DNA from: Actinomycetes bacterium | GTDB taxonomy: Bacteria; Actinomycetota; Acidimicrobiia; Acidimicrobiales; JAMCPL01 | Assembly: GCA_021846725.1 (NCBI GenBank) | Contig: JAJZWK010000043.1 | Coordinates: forward strand, 1-12,154 | Length of the DNA stretch: 12,154 nucleotides | Reading direction: 5' to 3' | Shown: positions 1 through 5,948 of the stretch, one piece after another | How positions within the stretch are numbered: the first letter of the stretch is position 1 | Layout: every line of letters begins with the position of its first letter | Notes under the pieces: generated by a model | Seen by the model: the letters and a program-made list of their open reading frames with translations, nothing else | The model's database searches: none | What the model was told of the DNA's origin: nothing | Made by a program: the position numbers and the translations under genes

Positions 1-608
1 CGCAGTGCCCGACCTTCTCTTGAATGTCCGAGATCTCTACAGTGGCCGTCATATCCTGGAGTCTGGTTGTTGCGTGTTCGTTCGATTACCTCTTCACGGC
101 TACAGTCACATGCATATAGAAAACCATCCTCCCAGAGCTTGGATAGTGCCTGGCTATACAAGGAGGTACGCTCTGATTGGTGGTAGGGGCCTTCATCATA
201 ATGTAGACCAAGCCAGTCGAGTGCTGATAAAATTCCTTCAGTCCATTCCTCTCGACCTCTCTCCTGATCAGTGTCCTCGATTCTGAGGATGAAGGTGCCG
301 TGGTGTCGTCGAGCATATAACCAGTTGAATAAGGCTGTTCTTGCGCTACCTACATGGAAGTACCCTGTTGGTGATGGGGCAAAGCGTACTCTCGGTGATA
401 CATTTGGCGAAGTATTTGGTACTCGACCGTGTTCAGAAGTTGAACCAGATAGGGAGATGAACTTATCCGCTCCTGTAGACTGGGATTGCTCTCCCTTGGA
501 GTCCACCTTTGAAATGTGTGTTGCGTCGTTGTCCGTTGGCACACTCGTATCGGATACATCCGCTCTCACTACGTCCACCTTTGAAATGTGTGTTGCGTCG
601 TTGTCCAT
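1..608 (-). CDS. gltX: Glutamyl-tRNA synthetase, N-terminal part (cut by window edge)
   Basis: Class I aminoacyl-tRNA synthetase that charges tRNA with glutamate in the cytoplasm. The minus frame from ATG at 608 stays open to base 1 (202 codons). The catalytic start RVRFAPSPTG lies at residues 73-82, followed by the HIGH-equivalent YFHVGSARTALFNWL (83-97), then LRIEDTDQERGREEW (108-122), WLGLHYDEGPYHQSER (132-147), and a zinc-site pattern Cys167-x-Cys169 with Tyr186 and Cys190 in PGYDGHCRDL. The match to bacterial GluRS is clear; a glutamyl-Q tRNA(Asp) synthetase shares the zinc site, and the missing C-terminal half would separate the two. The catalytic domain normally begins almost at the N terminus, but here about 72 polar residues precede it, including a 12-residue duplication. 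No in-frame ATG lies closer to the domain; another ATG is at 626. No clear ribosome binding site is seen. Confidence 0.96.
   Translation of the reverse strand, partial: MDNDATHISKVDVVRADVSDTSVPTDNDATHISKVDSKGEQSQSTGADKFISLSGSTSEHGRVPNTSPNVSPRVRFAPSPTGYFHVGSARTALFNWLYARRHHGTFILRIEDTDQERGREEWTEGILSALDWLGLHYDEGPYHQSERTSLYSQALSKLWEDGFLYACDCSREEVIERTRNNQTPGYDGHCRDLGHSREGRAL
501..608 (-). repeat. In-frame 36-bp direct repeat in the gltX 5' end
   Basis: Two copies, 573-608 and 501-536, are separated by another 36 bp. They are identical over 34 contiguous bases (573-606 and 501-534) and differ only in the ATG/ACG codon at the start. On the minus strand they encode MDNDATHISKVD and TDNDATHISKVD. All spacings are multiples of 12 codons, so the frame is kept. 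The presumed start codon itself lies inside copy one. Confidence 0.95.
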
Positions 609-732
609 ACTTACAACATAGTACATACAGGGGTGGAGCCTATACAGTAGCGACTGAGTCGGTAGTCGAGTATCTCTGTTTTAGGTAAGATCTGGTCTCT
701 TGGTCTGGAATTATTATCATATCTATGTCACA

Positions 733-814
733 TCACACCACGAAATTGTCATTGCCTCTCGCACATGCTTATCTTAGTCATACACCATGCAATGTTATCT
801 CACGCCACGAAATT
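733..814. repeat. Pair of 15-bp direct repeats, possible operator
   Basis: TCACACCACGAAATT at 733-747 and TCACGCCACGAAATT at 800-814 differ at one base and start 67 bp apart. They sit in the middle of the divergent gltX/thiolase spacer, where a regulator binding site would be expected. The function is inferred from position only. Confidence 0.5.
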
Positions 815-943
815 CCCGGCTTCAGCTGTGGGGAGGAAATTAATAGGTTCCGATGTGCATTTTATATAGAGAGTCAGTAAGATGGTTATGTACGAGAATG
901 ATTGTGTAGGGATAGTGCATGGATCAATTTCATTAGGGACGGC

Positions 944-972
944 TTGGATGTATTGTTCGACAATTGTAGAAT
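944..972 (+). promoter_or_regulatory. Candidate promoter of the thiolase gene
   Basis: TTGGAT (944-949) and TAGAAT (967-972) are separated by 17 bases, and transcription would start near 979, just upstream of the ribosome binding site AAGGAG (995-1000). The -10 matches consensus at 5 of 6 bases but the -35 at only 3, so this is a position-supported guess. Confidence 0.35.
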
Positions 973-1005
973 ATTATTAGTAGTTCCAGATGATAAGGAG
1001 AGACT

Positions 1006-2340
1006 ATGCGTAATGTAGTAGTAGCAGGTGCAGGTATGGCACCATTTGGTAAGTATCTTGATCGGGGAGTTCGCGCCATGGCGGAAGAAGCTGTGAGTGA
1101 AGCGTTGGCTCAGGCTGGCATGGAGGTCGCTCAGATCCAGGCTGCATATTTCTCGAATGCGGTAGCCGGAATCATTACTGGTCAGGAGATGATTAGAGGA
1201 CAGGCCGCACTACGATATACTGGTCTTTCCGGCATACCTATGTGCAATGTAGAAAATGCTTGTGCATCTGCATCCACTGCATTTCATTTGGCGTGGACGG
1301 CAGTGGCTGGTGGGCTTTATGATGTAGTGATTGCGGTCGGATCTGAAAAACTTAGCCATCCAGACAAGAAACGCAGCTTCAGGGCAATTGGGACTGCTGT
1401 GGATATCGAATGGATGGTCGATGTTCTCGAAAAATTGGGGATGCACGATCAGGCTGCGGAGTTGAAAGGAGATGAGCCTACTTCAACTGGTAGCCAATCT
1501 GGTGGTGCTCGTGAAGAAGATACATCTGGACATGATAAAGTGGATACAGGGGGTGAATCAGATCTGCAGGGCAAGAAGAAAGGTAAGGGCGGGGATCATT
1601 CACTGTTTATGGAGTTCTATGCCGCTGCTGCAAAGGCGTACATGGCAAAGAGTGGTGCTACTGCAGAAGATTTTGCTGATGTTGCCGTAAAAAACAGGAA
1701 GCATGCGTCGCTTAATCCTAAGGCTCAATTCAGGGATCTTGTGAGTCGTGAGGATGTACTGTCCAGTAGGCTGATAGCTGATCCACTCACCTTGTTGATG
1801 TGCTCTCCCATCGGCGATGGAGCTGCTGCAGCTATTTTATGTTCTGAGGATGCAGCCAAGAAGCTTGGTATTGCTAATCCTGTCAAAGTTTTGGCCTCCA
1901 TACTTGGTACCGGTAAGGATGTAGTGAACAAGGGAGAGCCAAACACAGTCGAGAGGGCGGTACAAAGTGCTTACGAGTCAGCTGGAGTAGGACCCGATGA
2001 TCTTGATGTCATTGAGTTGCACGATGCTGCGGCCCCAGCTGAATTGATAGTCTACGAGGAGTTGGGGTTATGTGCCAAGGGAGATGGACCAGCACTGCTG
2101 GCTAAAGGTGAAACTGCACTTGGTGGAAGCCGTCCGGTAAACACCAGTGGAGGATTACTGTCCAAGGGTCACCCTATCGGGGCTACAGGGCTCGCCCAGA
2201 TAGCGGAGGTCACCTGGCAGCTGCAGGGTAGAGCAGGCGATAGGCAGGTAGACGGACCCAAACTGGCATTATGTGAAAATGCGGGTGGGTTTCTCGGTAC
2301 TGAGCCAGCTGCCACCTGTATACATATCTTTGGAATTTAA
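1006..2340 (+). CDS. SCP-x type thiolase / acetyl-CoA acetyltransferase-like protein
   Basis: A 444-residue thiolase-fold protein of the SCP-x (non-condensing or thiolytic) branch, expected to act on acyl-CoA thioesters in fatty acid, steroid side-chain or related catabolism. Catalytic landmarks are Cys86 in NVENACASAS, His339 in VIELHDAAAPAEL, His389 in GGLLSKGHPIGATG and Cys423 in ALCENAGG, so the active site looks complete. ATG 1006 is preceded by a good ribosome binding site, AAGGAG at 995-1000. An oddity is a strongly polar segment at about residues 153-197, rich in Gly, Ser, Asp, Glu and ending in a Lys/Gly run, placed after the SEKLSHPDKK region; homologues I recall are shorter there. 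The small DUF35 zinc-ribbon/OB-fold partner often encoded beside such thiolases is absent. The gene is monocistronic in this window, and its exact substrate cannot be read from the sequence. Confidence 0.9.
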   Translation: MRNVVVAGAGMAPFGKYLDRGVRAMAEEAVSEALAQAGMEVAQIQAAYFSNAVAGIITGQEMIRGQAALRYTGLSGIPMCNVENACASASTAFHLAWTAVAGGLYDVVIAVGSEKLSHPDKKRSFRAIGTAVDIEWMVDVLEKLGMHDQAAELKGDEPTSTGSQSGGAREEDTSGHDKVDTGGESDLQGKKKGKGGDHSLFMEFYAAAAKAYMAKSGATAEDFADVAVKNRKHASLNPKAQFRDLVSREDVLSSRLIADPLTLLMCSPIGDGAAAAILCSEDAAKKLGIANPVKVLASILGTGKDVVNKGEPNTVERAVQSAYESAGVGPDDLDVIELHDAAAPAELIVYEELGLCAKGDGPALLAKGETALGGSRPVNTSGGLLSKGHPIGATGLAQIAEVTWQLQGRAGDRQVDGPKLALCENAGGFLGTEPAATCIHIFGI

Positions 2341-2394
2341 TTTCTTCAAGGTAGTTATGTGGTCGTCGTCGAGAGTAGCCCTTGAACAAATAAT

Positions 2395-2444
2395 AGCGCT
2401 GACCGGTACTCCATGACAATCTGTCATTGTTACCAGTCAGCGCT
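2395..2444. terminator. Long hairpin between convergent genes, probable terminator
   Basis: The outer stem pairs 2395-2408 with 2431-2444 (14 positions, a single C-A mismatch), starting AGCGCT and ending AGCGCT. An inner stem pairs ATGACA (2413-2418) with TGTCAT (2422-2427) around a 3-base loop. It lies 55 bases after the thiolase stop and 27 bases beyond the stop of the opposing gene. The T-rich tail is better on the minus strand (ATTATTTGTT), so it may chiefly stop minus-strand transcription and act on both. Confidence 0.7.
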
Positions 2445-2471
2445 TGTAGAATCAGGCCAGCGTTAACTTAC

Positions 2472-3104
2472 CTATACTGTTACCTTTTTCTTGGTGGTAT
2501 CACTCTCTTCAACGAAGATCAGTGAGTCATCAGTTGTTTCTCGCATGTGCCATATACCTAATGGTACAAGAATTACCAATAATATGAACGCTACGATATA
2601 TGCTATGATCGCACCTATCAGAGCAAATTGGCCAATTTGCCAAAAACCATAAGCCTCAAGAAGCATTGACCTGAGTGTCGTTCCTTGAAATACTGTCTGT
2701 ACAGTTGCCTCTGCTTTTTTATATGCAGCACTTCCTGGTTTTAGACTTCTAGCGGCGGTAGAGAGTTGGGCATAGGTCTGTCCATGACCAATTTCATTTA
2801 GATGGATTGCTATGAAGTGGTTGGCATATGCCTTGGCTTGGGCACCATTGGTCATTTCTTGGCCTGCATATTTCTCAATATACGGAATCATTGCTGGAGT
2901 AACCTCACCATGTGATGCAGCCATTGCGGCAGGCGTAAATGCTGACTTTGGGGGAAAGAATATTTTTTGAGCTGCCAATTGATTGTGAACCTGACTGTTG
3001 GAGTAGCTATAACCCCATAGAGCCACAGAGCCTATGATGATCAGTAGAATTGCAAGCCCTACTCCTACGATTACCGATATCATGTCGAATGTTTTTCTTA
3101 GCAC
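2472..3104 (-). CDS. Two-transmembrane membrane protein, function unknown
   Basis: This 210-residue protein has one membrane segment near the N terminus (about 8-32, SVIVGVGLAILLIIIGSVAL) and one near the C terminus (about 157-186, GQFALIGAIIAYIVAFILLV). Between them lies an extracytoplasmic domain of about 120 residues containing IEKYAGQEMTNGAQAKAYA, a His-rich HFIAIHLNEIGHGQTY stretch and LKPGSAAYKKAEATVQTVF. A short charged tail ends in TTKKKVTV. I recall this architecture and the GTTLRSMLLEAYGFW segment from uncharacterised actinobacterial proteins, some labelled LigA dioxygenase without good reason; nothing here supports a dioxygenase. The GTG start at 3104 is chosen because AAGGAGG lies 7 bases upstream on the minus strand (3112-3118). 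It follows the symporter gene by about 130 bp and may be transcribed with it or alone. Confidence 0.85.
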   Translation of the reverse strand: MLRKTFDMISVIVGVGLAILLIIIGSVALWGYSYSNSQVHNQLAAQKIFFPPKSAFTPAAMAASHGEVTPAMIPYIEKYAGQEMTNGAQAKAYANHFIAIHLNEIGHGQTYAQLSTAARSLKPGSAAYKKAEATVQTVFQGTTLRSMLLEAYGFWQIGQFALIGAIIAYIVAFILLVILVPLGIWHMRETTDDSLIFVEESDTTKKKVTV

Positions 3105-3182
3105 TTTAATACCTCCTTATATACGTATCCTATGTGCACCTGTAGCTTATTGTAGTCTTGGATGGAAGAATGCACTACGGTG

Positions 3183-3223
3183 TAATTACCTATCAATACT
3201 CGGTATTTACCGATAGGTGGTTA
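3183..3223 (-). terminator. Hairpin after the symporter gene (terminator or regulatory stem)
   Basis: Bases 3183-3194 (TAATTACCTATC) pair with 3212-3223 (GATAGGTGGTTA) with two wobble positions. A smaller stem, CGGTA/TACCG at 3201-3212, is an alternative fold. It starts 10 bases after the symporter stop on the minus strand. There is no clear T-run, so an attenuator or binding site upstream of the two-TM gene is also possible. Confidence 0.45.
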
Positions 3224-3232
3224 CCGATGGTT

Positions 3233-4879
3233 TTACTGACGGGATGGTTGTCTACTAGCTAGCAATATGTTGATAGCACTGCCTGTAAATACAATGGCCA
3301 GATTGACGATTACGGCAGGTATGCCTATATACATAGACAGGTGATAGCCAAAGATTACGAAGGGGTAAGTGGATGCAGCAAAGCGCACCTGTACCAGTAG
3401 ATATGTACCCCATGCCATTCCGACAGCCCACCCTAGGATGACTGGCCATTTCCTTAGCCAGGGGATGAAGGGGGCAAGGAGCACTGCTGCTAGGGTCTGT
3501 AGTATCCATACGCCACCTGCCAACTGGAAGTTTATTACGAAGGTGGTGGGGACGGCCAGAATGAATCCTACGGCTAGGAACTTAATAGAAAACGCGGTTA
3601 GCTTTGATACACGTGCTTCGGTATGGGAATTCGTCGTATTGGTTTTGGTGGTTCCTAGATCAGTGTTGTCTAGATCAGTGTTGTCTAGCTCAGTGGTTCC
3701 CACTTCGACAGCCAAGCTTACCGGCTCTCCTTCGGCTCCTATCATTTCTTCGAAGTAGGCAGGAGATGGGCTGACAGGTTGTCTGTTGCGACGTTCGGTC
3801 AGTGCTGCTTTTATTTCCGAGTATACGTTTCTGCCGAATAGGCTCCCTGCTGCTATTGACATCACCGAGGCAGGGACCAGTCCCCCAATGGCTATAGCCG
3901 CAAGGGCGAATCCGGCGAATGGAGCTGGAAACATGTGTTGGAATAAAGCAGGGACGGCTATATTGTCACCATAGGTGCGGCTTGGACGGATACCAGCAGC
4001 TATAGCCATATAGCCGAGCATAGCCAGCATACCGAGCATTATGGTGTATACAGGTAGGGTTGCTGCGTTCGAACGAACAACTTTGTCGGAGGTGGAACTC
4101 ATGGATCCGGTTAGACTGTGTGGGTACAGATATAGTGCAAACCCTGACCCTATTGCAAGAGTGGAGAAAGCAGCGTACTGAGAGATGGGAAGTACGAGTT
4201 TGGCGTGGGGCACTATGTGAAATACGTGTACATAGCCACCTAGGCTGAGTGGTATATAAGTTACAGCTACAATAACCGTTGTCCAGATAAGCACATCTTT
4301 TGCCATAGAGATAAGGGCGGCTGCTCTTAGCCCGCTTACGTAGGTAACGAGTGCCAGCACAGCAGTGGCTATGAGCAGGGATGCTTCCACTGGGAGTCCT
4401 ATCTCAGATAGGCATAATTCGATTCCATATACCTGTAGGGCCACGTAAGGGATCATAGAGAGGATGCCTGTCAGTGCTATTGCGATAGAGAGTGTCCTGC
4501 TCGAGAAGCGTTCCTTGACGTAATCGGCTCCGGTAATGTAGCCTCGAGCTTTTGCTTTTCGCCATAGTTTAGGAACAAACAGGTAGAGGACTATGTAAGC
4601 GAGCACCAGGTAGGGCATAGCGTAGAAACCAATTGCTCCGGCACCGAAAACGAGAGCTGGTACGGCGATGAATGAATAGGTAGTGTAAATGCTTCCACCC
4701 TGGAGAAACCAGGTGACTACGGGGCCAAAACGCCTACCGGCTAGTCCCCATTCGTCCAATCCTTCTAGATTTCCCCTTCTCCAACGCGACGCGTATATTC
4801 CAATGGCACCGATAACGACGAAGAGGAAGACGAATACGGCTATCTCTGAAGGTCTGACTGTTGCTATCATGCTGGTCAT
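3233..4879 (-). CDS. Sodium:solute symporter, monocarboxylate (MctP-like) type
   Basis: An integral membrane transporter of the SSS family, about 13 hydrophobic segments, expected to import a small organic acid such as pyruvate, lactate or propionate with Na+ or H+. Evidence: LDEWGLAGRRFGPVVTWFLQ followed by GSIYTTYSF early in the protein, LYLYPHSLTGSMSSTSDKVV in the middle, and the adjacent DUF3311 gene, a partner typical of this subgroup. The ORF could start at GTG 4966, but that would overlap the DUF3311 gene by 62 bp. I chose ATG 4879, which leaves 25 bp between the genes and places the first membrane segment (IAVFVFLFVVIGAIGIYA) about ten residues in; its ribosome binding site (GGAG, 11 bases away) is weak, and ATG 4939 is an alternative. 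A long hydrophilic insert between late membrane segments contains a DNTDL repeat. Substrate is inferred from family only. Confidence 0.9.
   Translation of the reverse strand: MTSMIATVRPSEIAVFVFLFVVIGAIGIYASRWRRGNLEGLDEWGLAGRRFGPVVTWFLQGGSIYTTYSFIAVPALVFGAGAIGFYAMPYLVLAYIVLYLFVPKLWRKAKARGYITGADYVKERFSSRTLSIAIALTGILSMIPYVALQVYGIELCLSEIGLPVEASLLIATAVLALVTYVSGLRAAALISMAKDVLIWTTVIVAVTYIPLSLGGYVHVFHIVPHAKLVLPISQYAAFSTLAIGSGFALYLYPHSLTGSMSSTSDKVVRSNAATLPVYTIMLGMLAMLGYMAIAAGIRPSRTYGDNIAVPALFQHMFPAPFAGFALAAIAIGGLVPASVMSIAAGSLFGRNVYSEIKAALTERRNRQPVSPSPAYFEEMIGAEGEPVSLAVEVGTTELDNTDLDNTDLGTTKTNTTNSHTEARVSKLTAFSIKFLAVGFILAVPTTFVINFQLAGGVWILQTLAAVLLAPFIPWLRKWPVILGWAVGMAWGTYLLVQVRFAASTYPFVIFGYHLSMYIGIPAVIVNLAIVFTGSAINILLASRQPSRQ
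3655..3699 (-). repeat. 15-bp tandem repeat inside the symporter gene
   Basis: Three units of 15 bp: 3655-3669 and 3670-3684 are identical (CTAGATCAGTGTTGT), and 3685-3699 differs at two bases. On the minus strand they encode ELDNT-DLDNT-DLGTT in a hydrophilic loop. Units are whole codons, so copy changes would keep the frame. Confidence 0.92.
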
Positions 4880-4904
4880 CTTCTGTACTGCTCCATTACC
4901 AGCA

Positions 4905-5207
4905 TCATCGATAGATTTCCCCTTCACTGTTGTCGTCATTTGTGTGGTTATGAAATGCCCTGTCACTATTAGTATTCATGATGTGCTGAGAGCTATTGTT
5001 TAGACTGCCTTCAGCTTGCTGGGAGTTAATTTGCTTGTCTAGGACGAAGACAAGGAGGGTAATTGCCATCCCTATGAGTACCATGGCGAATTGAAACCAG
5101 ACGAAGAACGGTATCCCGATTATGCGGGGAGATTCTCTTGCGTAGAGCGGGGTAGCCATCACGATCGCGGCTGGCACAATGAGCAGTAATCGCCAGGGAG
5201 CCCTCAT
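4905..5207 (-). CDS. DUF3311 small membrane protein, symporter partner
   Basis: A 100-residue protein with two membrane segments (about residues 5-23 and 34-57) and a polar tail of about 40 residues. The pattern of a TPLYAR motif, a short linker with IIGIPFFVWFQF, then the second helix is characteristic of DUF3311 proteins. These are regularly encoded just upstream of SSS symporters of the monocarboxylate type, where they are thought to be accessory subunits; a biochemical role is not established. It is the first gene of this minus-strand pair. ATG 5207 is the only sensible start, but I see no good ribosome binding site in front of it. The Asn/Ser/His-rich tail beyond residue 60 is longer than I would expect for the family. 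Confidence 0.85.
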   Translation of the reverse strand: MRAPWRLLLIVPAAIVMATPLYARESPRIIGIPFFVWFQFAMVLIGMAITLLVFVLDKQINSQQAEGSLNNSSQHIMNTNSDRAFHNHTNDDNSEGEIYR

Positions 5208-5621
5208 AATTGCGCTATGATCATTGGTTCAACGATCTGCATGGATAGGGTGTCAGTTACTTCCAGTAGCAACTCTGGTATTGTAGGGCGCTATGCCTAT
5301 ACCTGTAGATACGACTTTTGCTACTCCATGTACGGATACATACGTGATAATACCTATTCGCCCGTGATATTAACGCATATTGGACGCTCCGATGGCGACA
5401 CCGTTCCACCTGGCTTACCTCCTTATTGGTCATCCAGCTATATTGCCAGTGCAATTTTATTAGAATAAAGAAGGTATTGTCAACCTTCTTGGTAATAAGC
5501 AGAGAAGATTACTAGTGTTCTGAATCAATAGCTGTCTAATCTGATTAGCAGTCAATTAGGCGCACCAGACAGAACGAGACATAAAAATAGGCACTTATGT
5601 GGTGGGGCTATCAGTGTCTGG
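5208..5621. other. Gene-free spacer between the DUF3311 gene and tRNA-Ile
   Basis: No convincing gene is present. An 83-codon plus-strand ORF (5217-5468) has no recognisable domain. A minus-strand AAGGAGGT (5417-5424) stands 8 bases before a GTG (5409) that opens a 50-codon Arg/Tyr-rich reading frame ending at 5257; the protein is unlike anything I know and is not called. The promoter of the DUF3311/symporter pair should lie here. The right part holds a terminator-like hairpin and the repeats next to the tRNA, listed separately. Confidence 0.6.
5468..5490 (-). terminator. Rho-independent terminator-like hairpin, minus strand
   Basis: AAGAAGGT (5468-5475) pairs perfectly with ACCTTCTT (5483-5490) around a 7-base loop. 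Read on the minus strand the stem is followed by a T-rich run (TATTCTAATAAAATT). It lies about 130 bases downstream of tRNA-Ile and would end transcription from the tRNA before the symporter pair. Confidence 0.6.
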
Positions 5622-5636
5622 TGGTGGGGCTATCAG
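5563..5636. repeat. Duplicated tRNA-Ile 3' end with an overlapping inverted repeat
   Basis: The 16 bases CTGATAGCCCCACCAC (minus strand) at the 3' end of the tRNA gene (5621-5636) occur again exactly at 5599-5614, 22 bp further downstream. In addition CACCAGACA (5563-5571) is a perfect inverted repeat of TGTCTGGTG (5615-5623), which overlaps the encoded CCA end. Duplicated tRNA 3' ends are the hallmark of integrase attachment sites, but the copies here are too close to enclose an element. Confidence 0.85.
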
Positions 5637-5698
5637 GACTTGAACCTGAGACCTCGGCATTATCAGTGCCGCGCTCTAACCAACTGAGCTATAGCCCC
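5622..5698 (-). tRNA. ileT: tRNA-Ile (anticodon GAT)
   Basis: The minus strand folds as a full cloverleaf. The acceptor stem is GGGGCTA/TAGCCCC, the D arm is GCTCAGTTGGTTAGAGC, the anticodon stem is CGGCA/TGCCG with loop CTGATAA (anticodon GAT), and the T arm is TCAGG-TTCAAGT-CCTGA. The discriminator base is A (5625), and CCA is encoded at 5622-5624. It decodes ATC/ATT codons. It stands outside an rRNA operon in this window. The gene symbol follows common naming and is not derived from sequence. Confidence 0.97.
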
Positions 5699-5923
5699 GT
5701 AATGGATAGGTTATCATGTGTAGAGTATAATGCTCTCAATCTTGTTACGCATGACCATACTAGGTGACTGATGTCCAACGGTCAAAAGCTATAAAAAAGC
5801 AGCCATACCAGTTGTGATGGTGCAGTCTAGGTACTTTAACCTGCATCCCTTCCCGATTTGCTCTGCTCGTATGGAGGAACTACTCTCTGATTCAAGCTCT
5901 TATTTACTAAGCTTTTTATGAGG
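5699..5923. other. Spacer between tRNA-Ile and nth
   Basis: No gene is seen. It contains a possible minus-strand -10 box for the tRNA (TATACT, 5724-5729 on the complement), 25 bases before the tRNA, but no matching -35. A few weak stems occur around 5800-5850 (for example AGGT/ACCT near 5829-5842). Nothing else is supported. Confidence 0.5.
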
Positions 5924-5948
5924 CACTACACTACACTACACTACACTA
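5924..5948. repeat. Pentanucleotide microsatellite (CACTA) x5 across the nth stop codon
   Basis: Five perfect CACTA units occupy 5924-5948. On the minus strand they read TAGTG and supply the last codons of nth (AGT GTA GTG) and its TAG stop, which falls at the start of the third unit. Loss or gain of units beyond the third would not alter the protein; dropping below three would. Confidence 0.95.

Larger units (their letters stand above)
609..1005. promoter_or_regulatory. Divergent intergenic region between gltX and the thiolase gene
   Basis: This 397-bp stretch holds no convincing gene. Two tiny plus-strand ORFs (853-909, 18 codons, and 882-980, 32 codons) have no recognisable protein or well-placed ribosome binding site, so I do not call them. 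The region must carry the promoters of both flanking genes. It contains a repeated 15-mer and a candidate thiolase promoter, listed separately. I see no tRNA or known riboswitch. Confidence 0.7.

Noticed and set aside
5..286. A plus-strand frame of 93 codons at the left edge.
   Set aside because: It is antisense to the conserved GluRS catalytic domain (LRIEDTD, DEGPYHQSER) and has no recognisable domain.
271..621. A plus-strand frame of 116 codons with two copies of STFEMCVASLS that looks like a multi-core RiPP precursor.
   Set aside because: It lies antisense to gltX; the repeat is the complement of the DNDATHISKVD duplication in the gltX N-terminal extension, and the minus frame is a clear GluRS.
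853..980. Two tiny plus-strand frames before the thiolase gene, one after a GGGGAGGA.
   Set aside because: 18 and 32 codons, poorly spaced start signals, no recognisable sequence, and they overlap the probable promoter.
2395..2444. Long imperfect palindrome considered as an insertion-sequence end or small RNA.
   Set aside because: Its place between two convergent genes and its T-rich minus-strand tail fit a terminator better; no transposase is nearby.
3655..3699. Short regular repeats considered as a CRISPR array.
   Set aside because: Units are contiguous, without spacers, and in frame within a membrane protein gene.
3369..3758. Plus-strand frame of 129 codons inside the symporter region.
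   Set aside because: Antisense shadow of a clear SSS-family membrane protein.
5257..5408. Minus-strand frame of 50 codons preceded by a perfect AAGGAGGT at 5417-5424.
   Set aside because: The encoded peptide is Arg/Tyr-rich with no known motif, and the ribosome binding site alone is not enough; kept as a remark in the spacer entry.
5599..5698. Possible prophage or island boundary at tRNA-Ile.
   Set aside because: No integrase or mobile gene is visible and the two copies are only 22 bp apart; reported only as a scar-like repeat.
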